This document shows, piece by piece, positions 11,157-20,699 of a DNA stretch of 64,000 nt. The number at the start of each line of letters is the position of its first letter. Position 1 is the first letter of the stretch. The translations under genes and the position numbers were made by a program. Below the pieces are notes generated by a model, which did not search any database, had not been told where the DNA came from, and saw nothing but the letters and a program-made list of their open reading frames with translations. Source of the DNA: Closterium sp. NIES-65 (Eukaryota > Streptophyta > Zygnematophyceae > Desmidiales > Closteriaceae); NCBI GenBank assembly GCA_948144175.1, contig CANXME010001453.1:868001-932000 (forward strand). The letters are read 5' to 3'.

Positions 11157-11506
11157 CTCTGACTTTTTTTGGGTAAAAAACAATATTGTTTGAGGCATAT
11201 TAAAAAAAAAAATTACCTAGACATCGGGTTTATATAAGAATACATGGTTTACAAAATGACCTAGACTAGCCTTGTACTCTAGCCTTTTATTTCAAATGTT
11301 TCTGCCTGCATCGGTACTGGTCAGGCGGTTGCTGTGTCGCTTCGACTCTTCTGACTCCTCGACTTCGTACTCAGTAGAGTCGGCTCCTACAGCATACAGG
11401 AATGGCTTCTCATGTAATTTCGTATCGTAACACTCCCCTTCATTCCTGGGCGCAGGAGGAGCTAGCTCGCTTGACTACTCCGGTGAGGTCAGAGCAGTGC
11501 TTGTAC
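11155..11506 (-). other. possible LTR fragment of a degenerate element
   Basis: AT-richer than its surroundings. On the minus strand AATGAAGGGGAG (a polypurine-like tract, about 11455-11466) is followed by TGTTACGATACG, and about 230 bases later by TTCTTATATAAACCC, a TATA-like box. This order fits the start of a 3' LTR, but no partner LTR is in the window. The same strand also reads open across the junction, so the call is weak. Confidence 0.3.
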
Positions 11507-11632
11507 TGTCAAACTAATATGCTATAGTCTGTGTAGGCTGTAGTGGGGTAGACAATATGGGGTACAACACTTTTAGGTTTTCCTACTTGTACCCACCTGC
11601 TTGCTAGTTCATTTCATTCCTCAATTCTCACA
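11507..11632 (+). repeat. 5' LTR of E3
   Basis: 126 bp, TGTCAAACTAATATGC...TTCTCACA. Closely related to the E8 LTR, sharing CTGTGTAGGCTGTAGTGGGG and ATATGGGGTACAACA. Confidence 0.85.
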
Positions 11633-11737
11633 TGGTATAGAGCAGGTTCCCTAGTGGGAATTTCCTAGGGCCCACCACCGAAAATCGATTTTTTTTTTCC
11701 TGCCCTGAGATCGAGTCGCCCCTGACCGAGGCGCGCC
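11633..11737 (+). promoter_or_regulatory. E3 primer site, leader hairpin and CG palindrome
   Basis: TGGTATAGAGCAGG directly follows the LTR. GTTCCC-TAGT-GGGAAT hairpin (one G-T pair), CCTAGGGCCC, a T run, and GGCGCGCC (11730-11737) follow in the same order as in E8. Confidence 0.65.
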
Positions 11738-11749
11738 CTGTGTGCCGCC

Positions 11750-12330
11750 CTCCCCTTAGCGACCCGTTGCGCCGCCCTTAGCGGCCCCCTCTCTCACGGC
11801 CCCTTGCGACCCCGTCGCCGCCCCCTAGCGGCCTGTCGCGCCGCCTTGAACGGCCCGTCGCGCCGCCCTCAGCGGCCCCTTGCGGCCCCACCTCCACGGC
11901 CCCGTCACCGAGCTATCGCGGCCCCGTCCCCTCCCTCTCGCGGCCCCGTCGCCGCCGTTCGCGGCCCCGCCGCCGCCCTTAGCGGCCGCATCGCCGCCCG
12001 TCACGGCCCTGCAGCCGCTCCTCGCGGCCTCGTCGACGCCCTCTCGCGGCCGCGTCGCCGCCCTCTAGCGGCCCCAGTGCCGCCCTCTTGCGGCCTTGTC
12101 GCCGCCCTCTTGCGGCCCCGACGCCGCCCTCTTGCGGCCTCGTCGCCGCCCTCTCGCGGCCCCGTCGCCGCCCTCTTGCGGCCTCGTCGCCGCCCTTTTG
12201 CGGCCCCATCACCGCCCTCTTGCGGCTCCGTCGCCGCCCTCTTGCGGCCCCGTCGCCGTCCCGGCCCCTTCACCGCCGAGCTGCCAAGCAGCTGAGCCGC
12301 GGAGCCAACAAGCAGCCGGGCCGCCGAGCC
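11750..12330 (+). repeat. E3 leader: CGGCCCCGTCGCCGCCCTC tandem repeats
   Basis: Degenerate units of about 21 bp (GCGGCCCCGTCGCCGCCCTCTT), best conserved at 12020-12260, then CAGCCGAGCCGC-type sequence. Several frames are open and give Pro/Arg/Ala repeats, as expected of a GC array. The leader of M uses a closely related unit. Confidence 0.75.
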
Positions 12331-12546
12331 GCCGAGCCGCCGGGTCGCCTGCAGGCGAGCCGCCAAGGCCGCTGTCGAGCTGCCACTACCTCTGTCGAGC
12401 CGCTGCCACCGCTGTTGCAGCCCTGTTTCTACCGGCGCGCCCCGGCCCTACCCACCCGGACTGGTGAGAGCACACCCTGCTAGACCACTGATGTCATGGC
12501 TACCCCCAGTGTCCTTACCTTTGATGCTGAGGGTCGTGCTGTGGAC

Positions 12547-13626
12547 GATCCCCTTGCCATTCACGAAGTCGGTGAACTGCTTCCCGAGGAACTCCCCTCC
12601 CCGGTCTGAGCGCAGCATCAACACCGACTTCTTCATCTGCCGCTCAGCCACTGCCAGCCACTGTACGAAGGCCTGCAAAGCATCTAAATTCTTGGTGACC
12701 GGCTTCACCCACACGTAGCGGGTCTTGCGGTCCTTCAGCAGCAAGAAGTACAGGCTGCCATCCTTGGCAGCCACGCGAAACGGCCCGCACAGGTCGATGT
12801 GCACAACGGCTAGCACGTTGTCGGCGTCGGAGCCATGGTCGGGGAAGGTGTGCCGCGCCAGTTTCCCACCGACGCACGAGACACACGGGGAGTCGGCGTC
12901 CGTCGCCGACTTGAGGTCCAGCCCAATGGTGACCTCATTTTTCGCCGAGCTCCGTATGGTGTCCATGCCGACATGCGCAAGCCTCGCATGCATCCGGTCC
13001 GGCGTCGACTTCGTCTTCGAGACGATCGCCCGCAGAGCCATAACCTCCGTCGTGGGCGGCTTCGACCTCGTCGCGCAGGGACGCAGGTCGGTGCAGAGGA
13101 CTCGCCTAGAGTACGTCGCACGCCCGAGCACCTCCCCTGCTGCCGAGACGAGCAGCATACCGTCTCCGTCCTCCTGCAGCTTCACGCCGTGCTCCTTCAG
13201 CTGGCCGACTGACAGCAGGTTGGCTCACACACCCGGGACGTACAACACGTCGGGGATGAGCACCTCCTTCCCGGCCTCTCCTCGCAGAGCGATGGTGCCG
13301 CAGCCCTGGACATCCTGCAGCGCCCCATTGAAGCCGCGCACATGCCTGATGGCACCGCTCGGCTGCAAGTCGACGAAGGCTTCCTTCGTCCCCATCAGGT
13401 GGTGGGAGCAACCGCTGTCGAGCAGGACCACCGCCGGGTTCGCCTGCACAGCTGCCGCCACTGCCTGGAAGTCCTCTCCGGCCTCCGGCACCAGAGAGAT
13501 GGTCGGCTCCACGACGCCAACCAGCGAGCACGACGCCGTCTTGTCGTCTCGCCCCTTGCCGCCAGCAGGGGAGTCGGCGTCCTTTGCCGAAGTCGATGTC
13601 TTGGTCGACTGCTTCTCCTTGCGCGG
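12547..13626 (-). pseudogene. E4 protease and partial integrase
   Basis: VVLLDSGCSHHLMGTKEAF (about 13435-13380) is the copia-type retropepsin site. TGA at 13225-13227 falls in YVPGV*ANLLS, where E9 reads YIPGMHANLLS. MHARLAHVGMDTIRSSAK with CVSCVGGKLARHTF is the HHCC region. HIDLCGPF carries the first catalytic Asp and LRSDRGGEFLGK the second. The reading stops at KGIVH before the catalytic Glu (QQNGMAEQ in E9), so the domain is incomplete. Confidence 0.85.
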
Positions 13627-14991
13627 CTAGTTTCTTTCACGACGAGGACGACGGCTGCCAGACCTTCCGCGGCCGCCCTTGTCGTCGTCGTCGGAGTCAC
13701 TACGGTTGGGACACTCGAAGGAGAGGTGATCGGGGCTGTGGCAGATCCAGCACTCTCGGCGTCGACCTCCTCCTCCTCGACCGCCGTCCTTGGTCGACTT
13801 CTTCTCGACCTCCTTTGTCGACTTCCAGCCGCCGCTCCCTCCGCCACCAGACTGTCCGCGCTGTCCCGGTCGGCCTCCTTGCTTCCCTGAGGTAATCGAG
13901 TTCGCCTGCGCCAAGACCTCCTACGATCGCTCAGCCTCCTGCATCGCCTCGTCCTGCAGGATATACGAGGTCAGGTTGTCCTCGTTGAGCGTCGCCCTTG
14001 TGCTCGGCGCCATAGACAGCCGCTTCAGCAGGTTGTAGCTGCTAGAGAGACCCTACATGACATGGGTGATGTACGACGCCGTGGAGTACTGCGCGCCAGC
14101 CATCCTGATGGTGGCGAGAATTTGCCGTGCCCGGTTGCAGTAGTCGGTCGCTGTCTCCTCGTCACCCATACGCAGGTGCGTCAGCTGTCCCTCCAGCTGG
14201 GCGATGAACAGGTCGTCGGTGACCTGGTACGTCGACTCAATGAAGTGCCACGCCCGGTGGCTAGCGTCGATGTACTCCCGGCACCACTTCAAGGCGATCT
14301 GCACGCCCGGCGAGCAGCACCGCGAGATGACCGTGAAGGTCAACAGCTGCACGGCGCGAAACTCCGCACGCAGGTCGGGGTGGTGCTCCCCCGGCGTCGC
14401 CACGGTCCCTCGGGCGAAGCCGATCAGCCCAGCCATCTCCAGTTGGGGCTCGATAGCTTCCTTCCAGGTGAGAATGTCGGGTCGACCGACCAGCGGAGGG
14501 GTGACTGAGATCCTGTCCGGCGTAAACTTGAAGTAGCCGTAGCTCCGTGCAATCCCACCTGCCGTCACCTGAGACGCCGACATCGGCGACAGCCCACTCC
14601 GTCGACCTCCGACGTCACCCCGGGAAGAGCCTGCAGCCGCCGACGACTGCATCCCTCGCGCCTGAACGCCGCCGACTTCACCGGCGTGTATCACACCTCT
14701 CTGCCTCGTCGTGCCTCCAGCACTGCTGCCGACTTGACCACCACCGGCGTTGACGCCCACGTCAACGCCGCCTTTGTTGTTCACTGGACGAGGAGAGGCA
14801 GGTCCAGACGGGTGCTCCGTCGCCCACATGGAGCGGAGTCCAGCCTCGACAACCGGCCAGGGTAAGTCGCCGTACTCGTTGGCCTCGTGCTTCCTCCTCG
14901 CGTTTTCCAACCGTGCCTCTAGGGTGTCCACCACCCCCGCGTCACCTACGGCTCCTACCATAGTGACTTCCGCACAGTTGCCGGCCTGCAA
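13627..14991 (-). pseudogene. E4 gag with zinc knuckle and three in-frame TAG codons
   Basis: Gag of the UBN2/DUF4219 type. YGYFKFTPDRISV and LTWKEAIEPQLEMAGLIGF are followed by the capsid-like helical part (IESTYQVTDDLFIAQLEGQL, YCNRARQILATIRMAG). Stops are TAG at 14053, about 13918 and 13627, with no frameshift between them. A classical CCHC knuckle, CWICHSPDHLSFEC, lies near 13755-13710. The N-terminal about 130 residues (EARLENARRKHEANEYGDLP) are not recognised. Acidic and Arg-rich tails precede protease. Confidence 0.82.
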
Positions 14992-14999
14992 CTACGAAA

Positions 15000-15837
15000 T
15001 AGGTAAGTGGTGTCTACGTCGACCTGACTGAAAGGTAAGTCGTGTGCCGTCCACGCTCACCGCACCATGCGGAGATAACTGCAGCAACGGGAGCTAGACT
15101 ACAGGCTAGGCACGTGTGCTCGTGTGATCTCTGCGTTCGTTAGTCCTTAGTCGTTTTCCTTGTGCACACACTACTTGCTAGTTCACGGGGAAAGTTGGCA
15201 AGAGTTTCACTAGGAAAAGTTCATAACAATTGGTACAATGAAGTTGGCATAGGAAGACTACATCCGAGTAAGCATTCAGGTCGGCCAACTGCCAGCGCAG
15301 CTTGGTCGACCGCGTTCCAGCACAACTTGGTCGACCGCGCTCCAGCAAGGCGAGGTCGACGGCGTGCCAACGTCGCAGGTTTGACGGTGTGCCAGCATTG
15401 CTCATGCAGGACAGCAATGCACCCGCTTCGCAGGTGTGCGCAGATGATTGGCGTGCAGAGTCTCGTCACCTGCACAGCGCACACACCACGTCAACCTCGA
15501 GCTGACGACTTCCTCTGATCGGCCACGTCGACCTCGGGATACCACCACCGAGGTCGGGCTTGCCAACTTAGCCTGGGCGACCGTCGCACTCCTCCGCAGC
15601 ACTTCGTCACCCAGGTAACCCGGTTGACCAGGCAACCACGTCGACCAGCAGCTCCCGTACGTGCCCGTCGACCTCCCAAGTCGACGACCACCTTCACGTC
15701 GACCTCACCAATTCGACGACACCATCGGTCGACCTCCTCCAGGTCGACGTCCCCTCTGGTCGACCAGCTCCACGTCGACCAGCACAGTCGTCGGCCGACC
15801 ACCCACGTCGGCCACCCGTAGTTGGCTCGAGGGTTCC
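15000..15837. other. GTCGAC-rich leader-like stretch
   Basis: No gene is supported. 15290-15800 is dense in GTCGACC/GGTCGAC, the kind of low-complexity leader seen in other copies. 15522-15546 is identical over 25 bases to 59327-59351, beside the E7 gag start, so this stretch probably holds the 5' leader of E4 or of an E7 relative. No LTR end could be fixed. Confidence 0.4.
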
Positions 15838-15968
15838 CGAGGTTGGGGTAGACATTTGATATTGGGGTAGCCAACTACGGGTAGCCTATATGGGGTACAC
15901 ATTTCTAGGGTTGCATTTTTGTATCACTTCCATTCCTTAGTCATTTCATTCTCGTTTTACTTTCCTCA
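15838..15968 (+). repeat. degenerate copia-type LTR fragment
   Basis: GGGGTAGCC...GCCTATATGGGGTACACATTTCTAGGGTTG...CATTTCATTCTCG...CCTCA follows the order of the family LTRs in plus orientation. It lacks a clear TG end and touches the G1 5' LTR. Confidence 0.5.
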
Positions 15969-15970
15969 AG

Positions 15971-16364
15971 TACGCCGAGTTTTGACATATTTCTCATTTC
16001 CATATTTTTACTCCATCTTATTCTCCTTTTTTTCCTCTTTCATTTGCACTTTATTTCACCCCAATCGGACTACTATTCTTTTTTCTAGAGCTTTCCGATT
16101 ATTTCCCTTATTTGGTATTTTCGGCACCGACATTTACATTATACGACACCGACAGCACCGACAGTGGTGTACAAGGCGTAATCTTGTCATAATCCGAAGT
16201 GCCAATGGGCTTGCGTGCTTATGCGCAGTTGTGATGATCTATTCTAGAAGAGCACATTCCCGAAGGTTTGGATTATCTGTTGTTTCTATGTATTTCTAAT
16301 TATAAATACGCCTTGGACTCACCTTTAGTGCAACTTTCTCGAGTGGAAATTTGATCCTGTGACA
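15971..16364 (+). repeat. 5' LTR of G1 (left edge truncated)
   Basis: Matches 25774-26169: TACGCCGA, CATTTGCACTTTATTTCACC, GGCACCGACATTTACATTATACGACACC, GAGTGGAAATTTGATCCTGTGACA. The match starts 8 bases in, so the left edge is lost. Followed by CTTGGTAATCAGAGCC, a primer site with one inserted A. Confidence 0.88.
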
Positions 16365-16508
16365 CTTGGTAATCAGAGCCGTTTCACTCGCGGAGTTTGA
16401 GCTAAGCAGCGCGCTCAAGAAATTCCTGCTTCGAAAAACCGCCGAGGGCGACGAATTCGGCGCCGACGCTGGTAAGCACCAGATTCCGCGTTTTTTTAAA
16501 TACCCCCC
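16365..16508 (+). other. G1 leader, left part
   Basis: Between the G1 LTR and M. TTGGTAATCAGAGCC (16366-16380) is the primer site. The stretch continues after M at 20832. The TSD CCCCC of M lies at 16504-16508. No ORF of note. Confidence 0.6.
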
Positions 16509-16635
16509 TGTCAGAATGTTTTTCTCTAGCCTGTAGTGGGGTGCTCTATAGCAAATACAACCCATCTGGGGTTTGCTATATGTATCCTCATTGCTGCTAG
16601 TGAAATCACTCCTTCATTCTCGTTCTCTTTTCACA
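16509..16635 (+). repeat. 5' LTR of M
   Basis: TGTCAGAATGTTTTTCTCTAG...CTCTTTTCACA. The primer site TGGTATCAGAGC (16636-16647) is directly adjacent and is the cleanest match to the plant-type initiator Met tRNA site in the window. Confidence 0.88.
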
Positions 16636-16679
16636 TGGTATCAGAGCGGTTCTGATCCTAGGACCCAACTGCTTCTGCT

Positions 16680-17324
16680 ACTACTCTGTGCTCGGCACGA
16701 CCCGTAGCGTGCCCCTCGCGCTTCTCTTAGCGGCCCCGTTGCCGCCCTTCCTAGCCCCTCGCGGCCCCTTCGCGGCCCCGTTGCCGCCCTTCCTAGCCCC
16801 TCGCCGCCCTTCCGCGGCCCCGTCGCCGCCCTTTTAGCGGCCCCGTCGTCGCCCTTTCGCGGCCCCGTCGCCGCCCTTTCAGCGGCCCCGTCGCCGCCCT
16901 TTCGCGGCCCCGTCGCCGCCCCTTCAGCAGCCCCGTTGCCGCCACCCCTTCAGCGGCCCCGTCGCCGCCCCTTCAGCGGCCCCGTTGCCGCAACCCCTTC
17001 AGCGGCCCCGTCGCCGCCCTTCAGCGGTCCCGTCGCCGCCCTTCCTCGGCCCCGTCGCCGCCTACAGCGGCCCCGGCCCGGGCCCCGCCCTGGCCATGCC
17101 CCGCCACCAGCCGCGGCACACCGGTGCACCCCCCCCCCCCCCCCCCCCCCCCCCTTTTCCCGTCGCCTGTCGAGGGGCAACCTGGGGGGGGGGGGGGGGG
17201 GGGCGAGCGTCGCCCCTTCTGCCGCCTGCTTTGGTGCCCTGGGAGACCGCGCGTCGCCCCCCCCCCTCCCCCCCCCCCTCCCTACCCGCCATCCCGCCCT
17301 GCCCTGTGTTAGGGTTTGGGGGTG
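16680..17324 (+). repeat. M leader: GCGGCCCCGTCGCCGCCCTT repeats, C26 and G20 tracts
   Basis: Units of about 20 bp to 17070. A run of 26 C (17129-17154) is followed 29 bases later by a run of 20 G (17184-17203), which could pair with it. Translations are Pro/Arg or Gly-rich in all frames. No gene is supported. Confidence 0.75.
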
Positions 17325-17329
17325 GCAAG

Positions 17330-17540
17330 TGACAAAATACTAGCATGATTTTGGCTTAGGAGCCATAGTTTAGGAGCCTTGGTAGTTGAGTTCGAGTTTA
17401 GGAAAAGTATCGAGAGGTTTTGGAAGGAGAGGAATGAGGTTTCACTAGCAAGAGTTAGGATACAAGTACAACACCCTAAATTGGGTTGTACTCATTACAG
17501 AGTACCCCACTGCAGGCTAGACAGCAAATACATTCTGACA
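17330..17540 (-). repeat. 3' LTR of L
   Basis: 211 bp. Carries the family core (GTTGTACTCATTACAGAGTACCCCACTGCAGGC) but is longer than the 125-135 bp LTRs because of an extra segment at 17350-17450. Confidence 0.9.
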
Positions 17541-18090
17541 CACCCCCATAGCCAAAGTGGGGTGTAATCAGCACAATGAGCCAGCATAGAGCAAGAGTTC
17601 ACAATAGGTAAGTAAGGCTAGAGCTAATCATAGAGGGCAAGTGAGGAGGAGGAGAGACTGTGGGGGAGAGAAGATGGGAGGCGACTGCTAACGCTACAGA
17701 CACACAGACGAGCTGCTGGTTCAGTGGCTACCGGAACAGCGCTCCAAACTACTGGGGTAACTGGCCTCGCGGCTAAAAGTAGCGGCAGATGAGCAACGGA
17801 CCCACGGGCGACTGGCGACTACCGGAGATTGTAGCCTCCGGACTGCTGCTGCTGCTGACGACAAGACTGCTGCCTCCACTCAACCTCCCCCGGCTGCCCA
17901 ACGCCCCTCTCACACACCCCCTGCTCAAACCCTAGCCCTACACCCACAGCACCCCCTTAAAATCTAAACCCCAGACTCCCACACATCCACCCTCCTCAGC
18001 GAGAGCTGCAGCAGTGGGAGACCAAGGAGGAGGAGGAGGAGGGAACGGCACGCACAACCAACACCCCCACAACCATCACCCCCACACCCA
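17541..18090 (-). other. 3' internal region of L, inverted copy of the M 3' region
   Basis: Reverse complement of much of 20100-20699 with many substitutions: shared CTAGCCTTACTTACCTATTGTGAAC, GGCTACAATCTCCGGTAGTCGCC and GGGTTTGAGCAGGGGGTGTG motifs. L and M therefore belong to one family. The opposite orientations create a long imperfect inverted repeat. No coding potential is recognised. Confidence 0.75.
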
Positions 18091-18109
18091 CCCCCCCACG
18101 GCTGCACCT

Positions 18110-19132
18110 GATCCAGGAGCGGCTGCTGCAGGGGCCAGGGGCGGCTGCTGCCGAGGCGGCTGCTCCAGGGGCTGCTGCTGCTGGGGCGGCTGCTCCAGGT
18201 GCTGCTGCTGCTGGGGCGGCTGCTCCAGGGGCTGCTGCTGCTGGGGCTGCTGCTCCAAAGGCTGCTGCTGCTAAGGCGGCTGCTCCAGGGGCTGCTGCTG
18301 CTGGGGCGGCTGCTGCAGTAGCGGCGGCTCCAAGGTCTGCTGCTGCTGGGGCGGCTGCTCCAGGGGCTGCTGATGCTGGGGCGGCTGCTCCAGGGGCTGC
18401 TGCTGCTGAGGCGGCTGCTTCAGGGGCTGGTGCTGCTAGGGCGGCTGCTGCTAGGGCGGCTGCTCTAGGGGCTGCTGTTGCTAGGGCGGCTGCTTCAGGG
18501 GCTGTTGCTGCTGGGGCGGCTGCTTCAGGGGCTGCTGCTGCTGGGGCGGCTGCTGCTGGGGAGGCTGCTCCAGGGGCTGCTGCCGCTGGGGCGGCTGCTC
18601 CAGGTGCTACTGCTGCAGGGGCGGCTGCTCTAGGGGCGGCTGCTGTTTGGGCTGATGCTGCTGGGGCGGCTGCTCCAGGTGCTGCTGCTGCTGGGGCGGC
18701 TGCTCCAGGGGCTGCAGCTGCTGGGGTGGCTGCTCCAAGGGCTGCTGCTGCTGGGGCGGCTGCTGCAGTAGCGGCGGCTCCAGGGGCTGCTGCTCCTGCT
18801 GGGGCGGCTGCTCCAGAGGCTGCTGCTGCTGGGGCGGCTGCTCCAGGGTCTGCTGCTGCTGGGGCGGCTGCTCCAGGGGCTGCAGCTGCTGGGGCGGCTG
18901 CTTCAGGGGCTGCTGCTGCTGGGGCGGCTGCTCCAGGGGCTGCTGCTGCTGGGGCGGCTGCTCCAAGGGCTGCAGCTACTGGGGCGGCTGCTCAAGGGGC
19001 TGATGCTGCTGGGGCGACTGCTGCAGTAGCGGCGGCTCCAAGGGCTGCTGCTGCCGGGGCGGCTGCTCCTGGGGCTGCTGCTGCTGGGGCGGCTGCTCCT
19101 GGGGCTGCTGCTGTTGGGGCGGCTGCTCTAGG
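18110..19132 (-). repeat. L minisatellite, 30-bp unit (first block)
   Basis: About 33 degenerate copies of GGGGCGGCTGCTCCAGGGGCTGCTGCTGCT. The unit is 10 codons, so every frame is periodic: sense PPQQQQPLEQ, antisense AAPGAAAAGA. Stops occur in parts of the array. It corresponds in position to the leader of the other elements. Confidence 0.85.
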
Positions 19133-19264
19133 TGTTAGAATCACTGAACAGGAATGAATGAACTAGCAGTGAAATGAGTACAAGTACCTAACCCTAGAAT
19201 TGTGTACCCCCTATAGGCTAACCCACTGTAGCCTAAACTAACACAACATATATAATGTTTGACA
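19133..19264. repeat. solo copia-family LTR in the L minisatellite
   Basis: 132 bp, TGTTAGAATCACTG...AATGTTTGACA. It has the family core and no internal region. Flanks are CTAGG and CGAGG, a 4-of-5 match to a target duplication. It splits the 30-bp array, which resumes at 19268. Confidence 0.8.
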
Positions 19265-19420
19265 CGAGGGGCTGCTGCTGCTGGGGCGGCTGCTCCAGGG
19301 GCTGCTGCTGCTGGGGCGGCTGCTCCAGGGGCTGGTGCTGCTGGGGCGGCTGGTTGAGGGGCTGCTGCTGCTGGGGCGGCCGCTGCAGTGGCGGCGGCTC
19401 CAGGGGTTGCTGCTGCTGCG
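19265..19420 (-). repeat. L minisatellite, second block
   Basis: Five more 30-bp units in the same register, ending at GGCGGCGGCTCCAGGGG. Confidence 0.8.
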
Positions 19421-19878
19421 GAAAGTAGGAGGGAGGGGAGGGGAAGGGCGCGGCCGCCATTGTGCCCAGACGGGCGATGTGCAAGGGAGCCGCGCAGGTC
19501 CCCAAAAGTGCCTCGACTGGCAACGAGAGGGGACCGCGCGCAGGCCCCTAAGGCGCCGCGACGAGGCAACGGGAGGGGCCGGCTCGCGAGCCCCAAAAGT
19601 GCCGCGACGAGGCGACGGAAGGGACCTGCGTGCGGGCCCCCAAAACGCCGCGACGAGGCTGGCAACGGTCGGGGACAGTGCGCGGGCCCCTAAGACGCCG
19701 CGACGAGTTAGGAACCTGCCGCGCGCCTCGGGGCGCACAGCGGGCAGAAAACCGCCACGCGCTCAGAGCGCATGGCGGGAAGAAAAATGGGATGTCGCAC
19801 GCCACGGGGCGCGCGAAACACAGTAGGGCAGCGGAATTGAATGGGCCCACAGGCCAGGAACGTTAAGCTCTGATAACA
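19421..19878 (-). other. L 5' leader next to the primer site
   Basis: GC-rich with about five spaced repeats of CCCCNAANNCGCCGCGACGAGGC (unit about 45-60 bp). It ends at GCTCTGATAACA (19867-19878), the primer site on the minus strand (TGTTATCAGAGC). No protein is supported. Confidence 0.6.
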
Positions 19879-20089
19879 TGACAAAATACTAGCGTGAGTT
19901 TGGCTTAGGAGCCATAGTTTAGGAGCCTTGGTAGTTGAGTTCGAGTTTAGGAAAAGTATCGAGAGGTTTTGGAAGGAGAGGAATGAGGTTTCACTAGCAA
20001 GAGTTGGGATACAAGTACAGCACCCTAAATTGGGTTGTACTCATTACAGAGTACCCCACTGCTGGCTAGACAGCAAATACATTCTGACA
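19879..20089 (-). repeat. 5' LTR of L
   Basis: 211 bp, TGACAAAATACTAGCGTG...ATTCTGACA. Adjacent to the primer site on the left and to the TSD GCAAG on the right. Confidence 0.9.
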
Positions 20090-20699
20090 GCAAGAAGGGG
20101 GTGACGGGTGTGTGGTCTCCCCTGCTCCTCCTCTTCCTTCGTCTCCCACTGCTGCAGCTGTCGCTGAGGGGGGTGGATGTGTGGGAGCCTGGGGTTTAGG
20201 GTTTAAGGGGGGTACTGTGGGAGTGGAGCTAGGGTTTTGAGGGAGGTGGATGTGTGGGCGTCTGGGGTTTAGGGTTTACGGGGGTGCTGTGGGTGTAGGG
20301 TTAGGGTTTGAGCAGGGGGTGTGTGAGAGGGGCGTTGGGCAGCTAGGGGAGGTTGTGTGGAGGCAGCAGTCTTGTCGCCAGCAGCACTAGCAGTCCGGAG
20401 GCTACAATCTCCGGTAGTCGCCAGTCGCCTGTGGGTCAGTTGCTCGTCTGCCGCTACTTTTAGCCGCGGAGCCAATTACTTTCGTAGTCCGGGCCTTTGC
20501 TTCGGTAGCCACTGAGCCAGCAGCTCGTTTGTGTGTTTGCAACGTTAGCAGTCGCCTCCTATCTTCTCTCCCCCATAGTCTCTCCTCCTCCTCACTTGCC
20601 CTCTGTGATTAGCTCTAGCCTTACTTACCTATTGTGAACTCCTGCTCTATGCCTGCTTGCTCATTGTGCTGATTACACCCCACTTTGGCTATGGGGGTG
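20090..20699 (+). other. M 3' internal region
   Basis: No gene. Contains a degenerate tandem duplication of about 75 bp (about 20171-20320). Each copy includes GGGGTTTAGGGTTTA, a plant-telomere-like motif. Ends with ACTTTGGCTATGGGGGTG, the likely polypurine primer for plus-strand synthesis. Confidence 0.7.

Larger units (their letters stand above)
11507..12546 (+). mobile_element. copia retrotransposon E3, 5' end only
   Basis: LTR (11507-11632), primer site, leader repeats and the first 17 codons of gag (ATG at 12496, MATPSVLTFDAEGRAVD). The frame then runs into E4 integrase sequence in the opposite orientation. The rest of E3 is not found in the window. The left flank is TGTAC; no partner copy is visible. 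Confidence 0.8.
12541..15000 (-). mobile_element. copia retrotransposon E4 (second lineage), 3' half missing
   Basis: Gag, protease and the first half of integrase lie in a single frame (14991 to 12547) broken by four in-frame stops. RT, RNase H and 3' LTR are absent. The truncated integrase end joins E3 gag head-on at 12541-12546. E9 is the closest relative in the window (shared LDSGC-HHLM, HARLAHVGMDTIRSSAK and HIDLCGPFRVAAKDGSLY). Confidence 0.85.
17330..20089 (-). mobile_element. non-autonomous LTR element L inside M
   Basis: Two 211-bp LTRs (17330-17540 and 19879-20089) differ at about 5 positions. Exact 5-bp duplication GCAAG at 17325-17329 and 20090-20094. Minus orientation is shown by TGTTATCAGAGC (sense) next to the 19879 LTR and CACTTTGGCTATGGGGGTG next to the 17540 LTR. 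The inside is a 30-bp minisatellite and a 3' region homologous to that of M, with no gag or pol. A solo LTR (19133-19264) lies within. Confidence 0.9.

Noticed and set aside
11804..12380. Pro/Arg-rich ORFs in the E3 leader
   Set aside because: GC tandem array open in several frames on both strands; no gene-like codon pattern.
15000..15840. A complete 5' LTR for E4
   Set aside because: No TG...CA boundaries, no partner LTR and no clear primer site could be fixed; kept only as leader-like sequence.
18110..19130. CRISPR-like direct repeats
   Set aside because: Contiguous 30-bp minisatellite without spacers, in a eukaryotic retroelement.
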